A stretch of 64,000 nucleotides of DNA. Origin: Methanogenium organophilum. Lineage in GTDB: Archaea; Halobacteriota; Methanomicrobia; Methanomicrobiales; Methanomicrobiaceae. Position numbers and translations under genes: made by a program. Positions 1-8,566 of this stretch are shown piece after piece (position 1 is the stretch's first letter; the number at the start of each line of letters is the position of its first letter). The stretch lies in assembly GCF_026684035.1 (NCBI RefSeq), contig NZ_CP113361.1, positions 434,001 through 498,000 on the forward strand, given 5' to 3'. Under the pieces are notes generated by a model that saw only the letters and a program-made list of their open reading frames with translations, did not search any database and was not told the origin of the DNA.

Positions 1-198
1 TCAGGAGGGCTCATTCCATCTTTTGCAGCGTTCCTTGGCGTCTTTGCCGTTACACAGATCCCCCTTGCGATCATTGAAGGTCTGGTCTTTGTCGTCATCT
101 TCAAGTACATCGTCATCCTGAAGCCGGAACTTCTGGTAAAACTGAAAGTGCTGACTGCAGAAAAAATGGAGAAAGTAAAAGGAGGACTGGAAGAATGA
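1..198 (+). CDS. cbiM: CbiM, cobalt ECF transporter S component (3' end only)
   Basis: Open from the first base of the window, giving about 65 C-terminal residues and a TGA stop. The segment has a hydrophobic helix (FAAFLGVFAVTQIPLAI), then a second one (EGLVFVVIFKYIVIL), then a Lys/Glu-rich tail. This matches the end of CbiM, the membrane subunit that binds Co2+ in the CbiMNQO importer. The stop overlaps the cbiN start (ATGA), and cbiN, cbiQ and cbiO follow in the usual order, so the assignment rests on both sequence and context. The N-terminus, with the metal-binding residues, lies outside the window. Confidence 0.9.
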   Translation, partial: SGGLIPSFAAFLGVFAVTQIPLAIIEGLVFVVIFKYIVILKPELLVKLKVLTAEKMEKVKGGLEE

Positions 199-506
199 AA
201 TATCTCTTTGAAATAATTACCGTGATTGCGCTTATCCTCTTTACCGGGGTTTTCCTCTATACCGACACCATCGTTCAGGCATCAGGGGAAGAAGGCTGGG
301 GAGGAACTGACGGTGTCGGTTCCGAGATGGTTGAAGAACTCGGCTATGAGCCATGGATTGACAATTCAGACTATACCTTCACCCCTCCGTCAGGCGAAAT
401 CGAATCCTGCCTGTTTGCTCTTCAGGCGGTATTCGGCGGTCTCCTGATTGGATGGATATTCGGGTCATGGGCCACAGAAAGAAGGATCAAAAAGAACCCA
501 AATTAA
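195..506 (+). CDS. cbiN: CbiN, cobalt transporter accessory subunit
   Basis: 103 residues, the normal size for CbiN. One membrane helix at about residues 5-27, an outward loop of about 45 residues rich in Gly, Asp and Glu, and a second helix at about 72-92 followed by a short basic tail. In known CbiMN systems the loop of CbiN touches CbiM and is needed for Co2+ uptake. The start overlaps the cbiM stop by 4 bp, which implies translational coupling. cbiQ follows after 18 bp. Confidence 0.92.
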   Translation: MKYLFEIITVIALILFTGVFLYTDTIVQASGEEGWGGTDGVGSEMVEELGYEPWIDNSDYTFTPPSGEIESCLFALQAVFGGLLIGWIFGSWATERRIKKNPN

Positions 507-524
507 TTTTTTTACGATACGTCG

Positions 525-1328
525 ATGAATTACGAATTATTTGAAAATATCGCCCAGACCAGCGGACTCAGGGATGTACATCCGGCGGTAAAGCTGATAT
601 TAGGACTGGGTTGTATCCTTATCTCCGTTTCCTCGAACAGTTTTCTCACACCAGTTATTATCGCAGTTTCTATCAGTCTCATAACAATTGTTCTGGGGAA
701 AATTCATCTGATGTTTTATCTCAGGCTGCTTTTCATCCCCCTTGGATTTGCACTCCTGAGTGTGCTGGTGATAGTATTCATCAGAAACAGTGGAGATGTC
801 CTCTTTTCGGCATCCGTCTTCGGATGGCTGACTCTGACCATTACTACAGGGAGTGTCAATGAAGGGATGCTCATACTATCACGAATTTTCGGTGGGATGT
901 GTTCCCTTTTTTTTATATCCCTCTCTACACCTGTTACTGAGATATTCTCACTCGCAAAAAAATGCCGTTTGCCGGACTGTTTTATTGAGCTGGCCATGCT
1001 CATCTACCGGTATATCTTCATTCTCTTTGAACAGGCGGAGATGATTTACCAGGCGCAGGTAATGCGTCTGGGGTACATGAAACGAAAAGGTTCTGTTGAA
1101 TCATTTGGATGTATGGCCGGTTCACTTTTCATCCATTCATGGGAATCGGGAGAAAAACTCCTTGGGGCAATGGACTGCAGATGCTATAACGGAAAATACG
1201 CATTGCTTGGGGAACAGGGTGTGTTCTTTGGCCCCGCTCTTTTCCTGACGATACTCTTTCTGGCATCCCTTTTCAGAATTATGATCCTCTCCTGTAATAT
1301 ACAACTCTTTGGTGGTCTGATCACGTGA
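525..1328 (+). CDS. cbiQ: CbiQ, ECF transporter transmembrane (T) component
   Basis: 267 residues with several hydrophobic helices, the integral membrane coupling subunit of the cobalt ECF importer. The conserved cytoplasmic region is visible as AQVMRLGYMKRKG, with a second coupling segment at LLGAMDCRCYNG, where most family members read Ala-Arg-Gly-like; here the motif is CRC. These helices normally dock on the ATPase. The gene ends 4 bp inside cbiO, so the two are translationally coupled. The Cys substitutions in the coupling motif are unusual but do not argue against the assignment. Confidence 0.93.
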   Translation: MNYELFENIAQTSGLRDVHPAVKLILGLGCILISVSSNSFLTPVIIAVSISLITIVLGKIHLMFYLRLLFIPLGFALLSVLVIVFIRNSGDVLFSASVFGWLTLTITTGSVNEGMLILSRIFGGMCSLFFISLSTPVTEIFSLAKKCRLPDCFIELAMLIYRYIFILFEQAEMIYQAQVMRLGYMKRKGSVESFGCMAGSLFIHSWESGEKLLGAMDCRCYNGKYALLGEQGVFFGPALFLTILFLASLFRIMILSCNIQLFGGLIT

Positions 1329-2500
1329 ACTGTATCCTTGAACTAACCGATCTCGAATATCATTATCCAAACGGACCAAAGGCGCTGGAAAGTGTCAGTC
1401 TGCGTCTGATGCAGGGTGAGAAAATCGCTCTTGTCGGGCCAAACGGGGCAGGGAAATCAACTCTGCTCCTCATGCTGAACGGAATGCTCAGACCGGATTC
1501 CGGGACCGTCCGTTTTCGGGGAGAACCGATCTCATACTCGCGCAAAGCGCTGATGAACCTGAGAAAACAGGTTGGGTTCGTATTCCAGAATCCGGATCAC
1601 CAGATCATCGCCCCTACCGTATTCCAGGACGTGGCATTCGGGCCGGTAAATCTGGACTACACCGAAGAGGAGACGAAAACGTCAGTGGACGAAGCCCTCA
1701 TGTATGTAGGCCTTACAGAATTCGGGAGGCGTCCACCCCACAATCTCTCCGGCGGGGAGAAGAAAAAAGTGGCCATGGCGGGCGTGCTTGCGATGAACCC
1801 TGATGTGCTGGTATTCGATGAACCCACCAGCGCTCTTGACCCGGACAGTGCCCGGAGCATTATGGAGCTACTGGATGAACTCCATCATGCAGGAAAGAGC
1901 ATCATCATCTCAACCCATGATGTAGAACTCGCCTATACGTGGGCCGACCGGATCGTCCTCATGGATCAGGGGAAGATAATTCTCTGCAGCAAACCAACAG
2001 ATGCATTTTCTGACAAGGAATTACTGGCTGAAGCCAAATTATCAAAACCCGTTCTTGTCGAGCTATATGATGCACTGTGTGAACTGGGGATGGCAAAATC
2101 AGAGAAAATTCCCCGGTCCGTCCTTGATATTGTGGGGATACTTGGCATGGAGCATCATTGCTGCCGCGGTTGCAAAGCCCCGGGGTTCATTGTCCTTGAA
2201 GATGCTGATTTCCTGAACGAAGATCTGGCAGAGAGAATCGTCCATGATGAAGCAATACAGATTATTGGAGGAATGGGCTCTGTTGCAAAGAAACAGGCAA
2301 AAGATTACGGGATACCTCTCACCTACACGCATGGCGTTATTGATAAATGCCTTCTGAAAGCAATTTCGGGACAAAACTGCCTTATTATCACAAGCGGAGG
2401 CATGATAAAAAGAGTTCTTAGTCGTGTTGAAGAATTTAATGCCGAAAGCGGGAATACTATTGAAATTGTCACATTTGATAATTATCTGCACAACAATTGA
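1325..2500 (+). CDS. cbiO: CbiO, cobalt ECF transporter ATPase with an extra C-terminal domain
   Basis: 391 residues. Residues 1-260 form a standard ABC ATPase: Walker A GPNGAGKST (38-46), Q-loop QNPDHQ (88-93), signature LSGGEKKKVA (141-150), Walker B VLVFDEP (161-167) and switch His in STHD (196-199). It powers Co2+ import through CbiMNQ. The usual CbiO is about 270-280 residues; this one continues for about 125 more (265-391). The extension holds a Cys/His cluster HHCCRGC (277-283), then GGMGSVAKKQAKDYGI and LIITSGGMIKRVL, which look like a small alpha/beta domain. I do not recognise the domain; a metal-sensing or regulatory role is only inference from the Cys/His cluster. Confidence 0.93.
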   Translation: MNCILELTDLEYHYPNGPKALESVSLRLMQGEKIALVGPNGAGKSTLLLMLNGMLRPDSGTVRFRGEPISYSRKALMNLRKQVGFVFQNPDHQIIAPTVFQDVAFGPVNLDYTEEETKTSVDEALMYVGLTEFGRRPPHNLSGGEKKKVAMAGVLAMNPDVLVFDEPTSALDPDSARSIMELLDELHHAGKSIIISTHDVELAYTWADRIVLMDQGKIILCSKPTDAFSDKELLAEAKLSKPVLVELYDALCELGMAKSEKIPRSVLDIVGILGMEHHCCRGCKAPGFIVLEDADFLNEDLAERIVHDEAIQIIGGMGSVAKKQAKDYGIPLTYTHGVIDKCLLKAISGQNCLIITSGGMIKRVLSRVEEFNAESGNTIEIVTFDNYLHNN

Positions 2501-2655
2501 CCATTATCAATCATATTCATGATTCAGATAACCACAGCACCGTAACACACAACCTACAAGCACTCATCCCAATTTTATGGGTTGGATTTCCGGAGATGGT
2601 GCAATTACATCTCCCCGATACCCATCATTTTTCTAATTACTATGGCAAATGGACG

Positions 2656-3237
2656 CTAAAAATCGCCTGCCATAAGCACAAACAGGTCTGATCCGGGAAC
2701 AGGCGGAGTATCCGTATCACCAATAGCAATTCTTTCATCCGGATACCCCAGCCGCTCACAGATGGCGATCCTGCACTGCAGGGAATGTGCCTTCAGTGCT
2801 TCTGCAGGAATTGAGGGAACAAAGGCAGGATCTGCAATGACAAAGGCAGTCCTGCCTCTCCTGATTTCAAAAATTATATCCAGAATGGCCTGTTCATGAT
2901 CCTTCGCATGGGCGTTCACGATGGCAGTCTTCGTCAGGGGAATGTGCAATTTTGCACAGGCATACTGGTATGACGAGATGCCGGAGATGACATCACCCCC
3001 AAGATACCCGAGCCCTGCAAGCATCGGGTCTCCTGTGGAGAGCACAACCGCCGTCTCCGGGAGATCCCGGAGCGCCTTATAGTCCGTGATGACATGGACG
3101 GAGCAGCAGGCAGGGATCTGCCCTGCAGCCCGTTCAATTGCCCGCTCGGAACCATAGATCTCTTTCGCATCCCGGATGGCTGCAATCGCCGCTTCGGTGA
3201 GCATGCCCGGCCCGCACCCGACACCGACGACCTTCAT
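2656..3237 (-). CDS. cbiE: CbiE, cobalt-precorrin-7 (C5)-methyltransferase
   Basis: 193 residues, the size of a stand-alone CbiE. The N-terminus VGVGCGPGMLTEAAIAAI has the glycine-rich SAM-binding signature of the corrin methyltransferase family, followed by VVLSTGDPMLAGLGYL, the substrate-side GDP motif. The enzyme methylates C5 of cobalt-precorrin-7 with S-adenosylmethionine to give cobalt-precorrin-8. CbiT, with which it is often fused as CobL, is a separate gene at the other end of this operon. It is the last gene of the minus-strand operon and its start overlaps the cbiD stop by 4 bp. It converges on cbiO across a 155-bp gap. Confidence 0.9.
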   Translation of the reverse strand: MKVVGVGCGPGMLTEAAIAAIRDAKEIYGSERAIERAAGQIPACCSVHVITDYKALRDLPETAVVLSTGDPMLAGLGYLGGDVISGISSYQYACAKLHIPLTKTAIVNAHAKDHEQAILDIIFEIRRGRTAFVIADPAFVPSIPAEALKAHSLQCRIAICERLGYPDERIAIGDTDTPPVPGSDLFVLMAGDF

Positions 3238-4244
3238 TGCGAATCCCCCTGCACATGCCCCTCACGGTCAACAATGACCACCCGCATATTCGGCATTCTT
3301 CGTTTGTAGTCCAGGAGATTCTGCTCCAGTAGTCTTGTCCAATTTTCTGACATCGTCGACTCCTCAACCGTTTCATACCCGCTGCCATCCAGAATATCCG
3401 GATTGATAAATTTCAGGATAAGCGCCGGAAGACCGCAGAGAACTGCTTTCCCTCCAGCCGCTTCAATCCCCTTTCCCATAAATTTGCCCACCAGCACCAC
3501 CTCACTATCCGGAAAGAGCATCCTCGCATACCGGAGGCCCACTCTCCCGGTGGTCAGGACCGGCCTTTCTGCACGACGAATTCTCTCAAACACATCATCT
3601 GAGAGATGGTCATCCCACGGTTCAACAAGCCCGGTCGACCCCAGAACAGAAATCCCTCCGATAACACCTACTTTCGGGTTGAGGGTCTCTCTTCCAATTG
3701 CTGCACCGTCCGGGATGGTGAGTTTAACCACAACCCCGGGGAGGTGCAGCTCATCTGCCGCCTCCTTTGCTGCACCCCGGATTGTCGTCCACGACGGCGG
3801 GCTGACGGCGGGATCACCGACAGCATATCGCGGTGTCTCCCGTACAAACCGCCCGATGCCTTCCCCCACATGGATGGTGATGCCGGATGCCGTTTCCTGC
3901 GCTTCTGCACAAAACAGCATGTTGGCCGTGATATCATCCGTATAATCCCCGGAATATTTCCTCGCAGAACCAGACCCGTCCTTCCCGACTGCAGCGACTT
4001 CGCACCGGAGGCCACAGGGAAGAGTGATGAACACCGACGATACCGGTTTCCGCAGGGAAAGCACCGCAGCCTTGCAGGCGGCAGCGGCGGTTGTCCCGGT
4101 GGTAAACCCCCTTCTCAGGATCGTGCCCCCCGATGTGAGAACGGCAAGCCCGTCTACCACCTGCCTGCGGGCATCTGCATCCGTGCATGCCAATACCCAT
4201 CCTTCGGGATACTCATAGCCGGTAACCGGGTCTCGGATACTCAT
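3234..4244 (-). CDS. cbiD: CbiD, cobalt-precorrin-5B (C1)-methyltransferase
   Basis: 336 residues. The family hallmark RRGFTTGTTAAAACKAA lies near residue 45, and GVIGGISVLGSTGLVEP and TGRVGLRYAR further on are also typical. CbiD transfers a methyl group to C1 of cobalt-precorrin-5B in the anaerobic pathway; it is unrelated in fold to the other methyltransferases of the operon. About 40 residues precede the hallmark (MSIRDPVTGYEYPEGW...). Coupled to cbiE by a 4-bp overlap and separated from cbiC by 3 bp. Confidence 0.93.
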   Translation of the reverse strand: MSIRDPVTGYEYPEGWVLACTDADARRQVVDGLAVLTSGGTILRRGFTTGTTAAAACKAAVLSLRKPVSSVFITLPCGLRCEVAAVGKDGSGSARKYSGDYTDDITANMLFCAEAQETASGITIHVGEGIGRFVRETPRYAVGDPAVSPPSWTTIRGAAKEAADELHLPGVVVKLTIPDGAAIGRETLNPKVGVIGGISVLGSTGLVEPWDDHLSDDVFERIRRAERPVLTTGRVGLRYARMLFPDSEVVLVGKFMGKGIEAAGGKAVLCGLPALILKFINPDILDGSGYETVEESTMSENWTRLLEQNLLDYKRRMPNMRVVIVDREGHVQGDSQ

Positions 4245-4247
4245 ATG

Positions 4248-4880
4248 CTATCGCTGGTTTTCAACGTACATGGTGATAATCTCATTTAGGGAAGAGACCG
4301 CAGGAGGGGTCCCTCCCCGTGTTCCTACGTTTGATATTGATGGAAGGTCCTTTGTCCGGAGAACCTCTTTTGATTCCTTTGCATTGACAAAACCGACTGG
4401 CGTGCCAATAACAAGCGCAGGGCGGACACCTTCGTCGATCATCCTGCAAACGGTGAGAAGGGCAGACGGAGCATTGCCGATCACAATGATTGCATCTTCA
4501 AGAGTATGCCGCAGTGACATAAACCCTGCTGAAGTCCGCGTTATTCCATATTCCTGAGAGAGTGCGGCACCGAAATCCAGAGCACAGATCACCTCGGAAT
4601 GATGTTCAGTCTTCCGGATTCCCGTCTGGACCATCCTGATGTCCGTAATGACCGGTCTCCCTGCAGAGAGGGCACGAAGCCCCGCTTCTATCGGATTGTT
4701 TCTGAACGCCATCAGGTCAGCCATGATGAAATCCCCGACGGATATGGCGCAACGCTGTCGGATTCTGTCCTCGGGGGTCTCATTGCCGACCACCATGCGG
4801 GCAAGCCCCCTGCTTGTCGAAGATATCTGGTATCCTTCTTTTGTGTCCGCTCCCGGATCAATATACGTATTTTCTGTCAT
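4248..4880 (-). CDS. cbiC: CbiC, cobalt-precorrin-8 methylmutase
   Basis: 210 residues, normal for CbiC/CobH. Recognisable segments are DPGADTKEGYQISSTSRG (start), GIRKTEHHSEVICAL with the catalytic His region, IGNAPSALLTVCRMIDEG and VGTPVGFVNAKESKE. The enzyme moves the methyl group from C11 to C12 and so makes cobyrinate. The chosen ATG lies 23 bp inside the end of cbiH, which fits the tight packing of the operon. Confidence 0.93.
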   Translation of the reverse strand: MTENTYIDPGADTKEGYQISSTSRGLARMVVGNETPEDRIRQRCAISVGDFIMADLMAFRNNPIEAGLRALSAGRPVITDIRMVQTGIRKTEHHSEVICALDFGAALSQEYGITRTSAGFMSLRHTLEDAIIVIGNAPSALLTVCRMIDEGVRPALVIGTPVGFVNAKESKEVLRTKDLPSISNVGTRGGTPPAVSSLNEIITMYVENQR

Positions 4881-5634
4881 AACCCCTCGGTGTGATCATC
4901 ATATCTTTTTCGCCAATGGTCCCGATGCGTGACTCATCTCCGCCGATGATGACAATGGAGCGCATATCAACAAAGCTGTCATCCAAAAACAGCGATTTCA
5001 GGGTAAAGAACCGGACCTCCTGTTCGTCACGGAATGCGTTTTTAACCACGGTTACCGGCACGTCGTCGTCCCGGTATTTCAGCGCAATGGTGAGCGCCTG
5101 TGCAAGGTTATCCGGCCGTCCTCTGCTCTTCGGGTTGTACACGGCAACCGGCACCCCCATCTGAAAGGCACAGTCCATCCGTTTACAGATCACCTCCCAT
5201 GGGGTCAGAAGGTCTGAGAGCGAGAGAGTGACATAGTCTCCCGAGAGGGGAGAGCCTGCAAGGGAAGCAGCCGCAGTCGCCGCGGTCACCCCGGGCACCA
5301 CCTCATAATCGATCACGGACGCATCATGCTCAAGCACTTCCAGCACAATACTGGCCATGCCATATACACCCGGGTCCCCGCCGCTCACCATGCAGACCTT
5401 CTTCTCTCTGGCAAGTTCAACACAGCGCCGGGCACGCTCAACCTCCCTGCCCATCGAGCTCCGGATGACCTCCTTTCCCTCAGCAAGGTCCTCAACAAGG
5501 CGGAGATAAAAATCATTTCCGATGATAATATCCGATTCAAGAATGGCTTCTTTCGCCCGTCCGGTAAGCTGTTCGGTTCTTCCTGGGCCAATACCCACAA
5601 TGAAGAGTTTTCCTCTGTTATCTGATGACGGCAA
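4858..5634 (-). CDS. cbiH: CbiH, cobalt-factor III (C17)-methyltransferase, ring contraction
   Basis: 258 residues. The N-terminus LFIVGIGPGRTEQLTGRA is the SAM-methyltransferase signature, and VCMVSGGDPGVYGMASIV with EVVPGVTAATAAASLAG are the conserved core motifs of the CbiH/CobJ group. It methylates C17 and contracts the ring, giving cobalt-precorrin-4. The gene overlaps the cbiG stop by 17 bp and the cbiC start by 23 bp. Confidence 0.92.
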   Translation of the reverse strand: MPSSDNRGKLFIVGIGPGRTEQLTGRAKEAILESDIIIGNDFYLRLVEDLAEGKEVIRSSMGREVERARRCVELAREKKVCMVSGGDPGVYGMASIVLEVLEHDASVIDYEVVPGVTAATAAASLAGSPLSGDYVTLSLSDLLTPWEVICKRMDCAFQMGVPVAVYNPKSRGRPDNLAQALTIALKYRDDDVPVTVVKNAFRDEQEVRFFTLKSLFLDDSFVDMRSIVIIGGDESRIGTIGEKDMMITPRGYDRKYVY

Positions 5635-6493
5635 TGGTCACTCCTCCATATTTTTGTTTTTTCATGATGACTTCCTTCCTCTTCGAGAGAGCCATTGCGG
5701 CGGGTTCTGCCACCCCCGGCAGTCCCAGTTTGTCACGGGCACGTGACGGCGAGGGGGGGTTTTCCGCCCGGATGAATGCATCATCCACAAAGATCAGGGT
5801 CCCGCCCAGTTCCCCGATCGCCTGAATGAGACCGCTTTCATCTTTTTTTATCTCGGCTGTCGCATATGCGAGGACATCCTCTTTGGTGATGCCTGCATCA
5901 GCATATGCCGATGCAAGTGCGTGGAGAATCTCCTCTTTACCCGCCCCTCTCCTGCAGCCGACGCCGACGATATATTCACCGTTCTTCAGGAGCACCGACA
6001 CGCCGGGGGGTGCAATGGCGATGGCCGGCGGCTCAATCAGGTGCACGGCGACATCACCGTTGAGAATTGCCGCATTAACCGCCCGTGTCGAGTCCTTGTT
6101 AATGATTTCAAGCCCCCGTTCCTGTGCTGTGGATTCCACCGACGGCAGTCCACGCGTCTCGGTTGCGGTCGTGATCACCGGATGCAGCCCAAACTCTTCC
6201 AGACGTTTTGCCGTATCATTTCCTCCGTGATGGCCACCAAGGACGGGGATCGCGTACCGGAAGTCCGGGCTGACGACCACCAGACAGGGGTCGGTCCATT
6301 TGTCGCGGAGATGCGGGGCGGCGGACCGGACCGCAATCCCCGTGGACATCACGGCGATGATGGTGGTGTAATCTTCAAACGCCCGGCGGAATGCGTCTTT
6401 GGAATATGCAACAACGTCGGCATCCATCCGGTCAGCGAGCTCTTGTGCCCGTGCATCCGGTTCGTTCAGGGTGATTACGACAGTGTCTGTCAT
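5618..6493 (-). CDS. cbiG: CbiG, cobalt-precorrin-5A hydrolase
   Basis: 291 residues with the three expected parts: an N-terminal domain with VMSTGIAVRSAAPHLRDKW, a central segment GGHHGGNDTAKRLEEFGLHP, and a C-terminal domain with GVGCRRGAGKEEILHAL and GLPGVAEPAAMALS. CbiG opens the delta-lactone of cobalt-precorrin-5A and releases the two-carbon fragment as acetaldehyde, a step unique to the anaerobic route. Its presence, with cbiD and CbiH-type enzymes, confirms that the pathway inserts cobalt early and does not need oxygen. Confidence 0.93.
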   Translation of the reverse strand: MTDTVVITLNEPDARAQELADRMDADVVAYSKDAFRRAFEDYTTIIAVMSTGIAVRSAAPHLRDKWTDPCLVVVSPDFRYAIPVLGGHHGGNDTAKRLEEFGLHPVITTATETRGLPSVESTAQERGLEIINKDSTRAVNAAILNGDVAVHLIEPPAIAIAPPGVSVLLKNGEYIVGVGCRRGAGKEEILHALASAYADAGITKEDVLAYATAEIKKDESGLIQAIGELGGTLIFVDDAFIRAENPPSPSRARDKLGLPGVAEPAAMALSKRKEVIMKKQKYGGVTIAVIR

Positions 6494-7215
6494 CCGTAGA
6501 GGTGGGAATGGGTATAGGACGGCCCATCGGGATTCACCACTTCACCGATGATGATGAGTGCGGTTTTCTCAATGCCCGCGGCCCGTGCCTTCTCTGCGAT
6601 ATCAGCGACCGTCCCCCGCACAATCTTCTCGTCGGGCCATGTCGCGTGATAGATGACCGCCGCAGGCGTCTGGGGGGGGCACTGCACCTGTTCAAAGATC
6701 TTCTCCATGTGCTCTGTCCCCAGAAATACGACCATCGTCTGCCCGAGTCCAGAGAATTCGCGAATCTGGTCCTCGTCCAGCGTCTTTCCAGCCGGACGGG
6801 TGATGATGACCGATTCCGAGACACCTTTCAGGGTATACTGAATGCCAAGCGACGCTGCCGCTCCGAAAAAGGACGAGACGCCCGGAACCCGAACGACCTC
6901 GATCCCCGCATTGTTCAGGATCTCCACCTGCTCGATGATTGCACCGTAGAGTGCCGGGTCTCCGGAATGGAGGCGAACGACCGTTTTGCCGTCCTTTGCC
7001 GCCGCAATCATGATCTCTGTCATCTCCGCCAGTTTCATCCCCCAACTGTCATATTTTTCTGCCGCAGGGCAGGCATGAACAAGTTCCGGGTTGACAAGAG
7101 ACCCGGCATAGATGAGGACATCGGCCCGGTCCAGGATCTCTTTTCCCTTTACCGTGATCAGGCCCGGATCGCCGCATCCGGCCCCGACAATGAATATTTT
7201 CTGCATCTCTCTCAC
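6490..7215 (-). CDS. cbiF: CbiF, cobalt-precorrin-4 (C11)-methyltransferase
   Basis: 241 residues. IFIVGAGCGDPGLITVKG is the family SAM signature; DVLIYAGSLVNPELV and LHSGDPALYGAIIEQ are specific to CbiF/CobM, as is PGVSSFFGAAASLGIQYTLKG. The enzyme methylates C11 of cobalt-precorrin-4 to give 5A, the substrate of the neighbouring CbiG. Overlaps of 4 bp on both sides. A second ATG three codons downstream is an equally possible start. Confidence 0.94.
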   Translation of the reverse strand: MREMQKIFIVGAGCGDPGLITVKGKEILDRADVLIYAGSLVNPELVHACPAAEKYDSWGMKLAEMTEIMIAAAKDGKTVVRLHSGDPALYGAIIEQVEILNNAGIEVVRVPGVSSFFGAAASLGIQYTLKGVSESVIITRPAGKTLDEDQIREFSGLGQTMVVFLGTEHMEKIFEQVQCPPQTPAAVIYHATWPDEKIVRGTVADIAEKARAAGIEKTALIIIGEVVNPDGPSYTHSHLYG

Positions 7216-7820
7216 TTCCCGGCATATAATATACTAAAATACGGACTCTCTTCCGGGAGTTCGTCTGTATGATAGATCTTCTGGCCGTCCATATACATTT
7301 TTTCAGCCAGAATAAAGGTAGTATATCCTGATTTCTTCAGTTCGTCTGCCGTTTCTCTGGGCCTTCGTACCTTCATCCGGAGCAGTGCGGTATTCTCAGA
7401 CCCGTCTGAGATCTCAATACCCCCGGAGAGGGAGAGACCGGTAGCAGCAGCGAACGCCGTTATTGAGCTGACACCGGGGACAGTGCTATACTCAATATCC
7501 GGATATTTCTCATCCAGCACCGCACAGAGCCTGCCAAATGTCCCGTAAAAATTCGGGTCACCCAGAATACAGAATACGGCAAGACCGTTTTCTGCAGCCG
7601 GTGCGATTGTGTCAGCGTTTGTCTCCATGCATTCTGTGATGTAGCCTTCATCAGCAGTCATGGGAAAGGAGAGCACCACCGGGTCCTCCCGGTATGGTGC
7701 AATAATCTCCTTTGCCACATTTCCGGGTACAAATACCTGATCGGCTTCTTCAATCAGTTTCACTGCCTTTACGGTCAAAAGCTCTGAGTCTCCTGGGCCA
7801 ATACCAACAGCAACAAGCAT
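7212..7820 (-). CDS. cbiL: CbiL, cobalt-factor II (C20)-methyltransferase
   Basis: 202 residues, a little short for CbiL (often 220-240). Motifs: VAVGIGPGDSELLTVKAV (SAM signature), AVFCILGDPNFYGTFGRL and TVPGVSSITAFAAATGLSL. It adds the C20 methyl group, the first peripheral methylation after cobalt insertion. It lies between cbiT (1 bp away) and cbiF (4-bp overlap). The pathway order and the GDPNFYGTF motif favour CbiL over the other methyltransferases. Confidence 0.9.
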   Translation of the reverse strand: MLVAVGIGPGDSELLTVKAVKLIEEADQVFVPGNVAKEIIAPYREDPVVLSFPMTADEGYITECMETNADTIAPAAENGLAVFCILGDPNFYGTFGRLCAVLDEKYPDIEYSTVPGVSSITAFAAATGLSLSGGIEISDGSENTALLRMKVRRPRETADELKKSGYTTFILAEKMYMDGQKIYHTDELPEESPYFSILYAGK

Positions 7821-8348
7821 CTACTGCTTCACCTCTCCAACGATAATAAAAACAGGATGAATCGGTTTGAACATCAGATCACCCACCAGTTCATAGGACC
7901 GTGACACCTGAAGATGTACGACTTCAACAAATATACCAAGCTCTTTCATTTTTGCAACCGCCCGTGAGACAGTGTCCAGAAGAACAGCATTTACCACGAT
8001 TCTTCCACTGACTTTCTCTGCCAGTTTGTCGAGGACTGTCTCGATGTTTCCCGAACCACCAATAAAGGCACAGTCAAGGGCACCGATCTCATCTAAGGCA
8101 TGGACAGCATCTCCATGCAGCAGGGTGATATTCTCTGCTCCCGCGTTTTCAATCTCCCGCTTTGCATAATCAATTGCTTCAGCACGCCGGTCAATCGCGT
8201 ATATGTGACAGCAGATGCCGGACGCCTGAATGGAGATTTTGCCGGTCCCGCACCCTACGTCAGCCATGACATCCCCGTCCTGTATTCCGAGTTTAAAGAG
8301 GGATACTGCCATCACCTCGTCCTGTGTCGGTCCGCCTTTGAGTCGCAT
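7821..8348 (-). CDS. cbiT: CbiT, cobalt-precorrin-6B (C15)-methyltransferase, decarboxylating
   Basis: About 175 residues from the ATG at 8348. The GGPTQDEVMAVSLFKLG segment followed by ADVGCGTGKISI is the start of a class I Rossmann SAM methyltransferase of the CbiT type; FIGGSGNIETVLDKL is the second hallmark. CbiT methylates C15 and decarboxylates the C12 acetate. The frame stays open to an ATG at 8417 (198 residues), but those extra codons read through an AT-rich stretch with a perfect dyad (8359-8382) and a TATA-like sequence about 25-30 bp before 8348, so I prefer the shorter, probably leaderless form. First gene of the minus-strand cbi operon. Confidence 0.88.
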   Translation of the reverse strand: MRLKGGPTQDEVMAVSLFKLGIQDGDVMADVGCGTGKISIQASGICCHIYAIDRRAEAIDYAKREIENAGAENITLLHGDAVHALDEIGALDCAFIGGSGNIETVLDKLAEKVSGRIVVNAVLLDTVSRAVAKMKELGIFVEVVHLQVSRSYELVGDLMFKPIHPVFIIVGEVKQ

Positions 8349-8358
8349 CAATATAGAA

Positions 8359-8382
8359 TTTATTTGTTTTAATTCAAATAAA
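8359..8382 (-). promoter_or_regulatory. Putative promoter/operator dyad of the cbiT-E operon
   Basis: Perfect 8-bp inverted repeat TTTATTTG-N8-CAAATAAA in an AT-rich patch just upstream of the ATG at 8348. On the minus strand it overlaps a TATA-like ACTTTATTTGAA at the distance expected for a leaderless start. A repressor site for a cobalt or cobamide regulator is an inference. Confidence 0.45.
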
Positions 8383-8535
8383 GTTTTAATTGTTCGTGGG
8401 CGAATTTGAGGTGCCATAAAAATGCACGGATGATAAACCGCTAAAATCGCGTAATTGGAATAAACGGAGGAAAAAAGGAATACACTCCCCTGTAGAAGAA
8501 TTCAGGATACTTTTCTGTCGCAATAAATTGAAAAG

Positions 8536-8564
8536 TTATTAAAGTTATCTTGTTATAAATCAAG
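8536..8564 (+). promoter_or_regulatory. Putative promoter of the DUF2162-ExbB-DUF2149 operon
   Basis: TTATTAAAG (8536-8544) lies about 27 bp before the ATG at 8567, where a TATA box of a leaderless archaeal gene should be. Between them is a 4-bp inverted repeat CTTG-N8-CAAG (8549-8564) with an AT-rich centre. No Shine-Dalgarno site is seen before the ATG. Confidence 0.4.
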
Positions 8565-8566
8565 TA

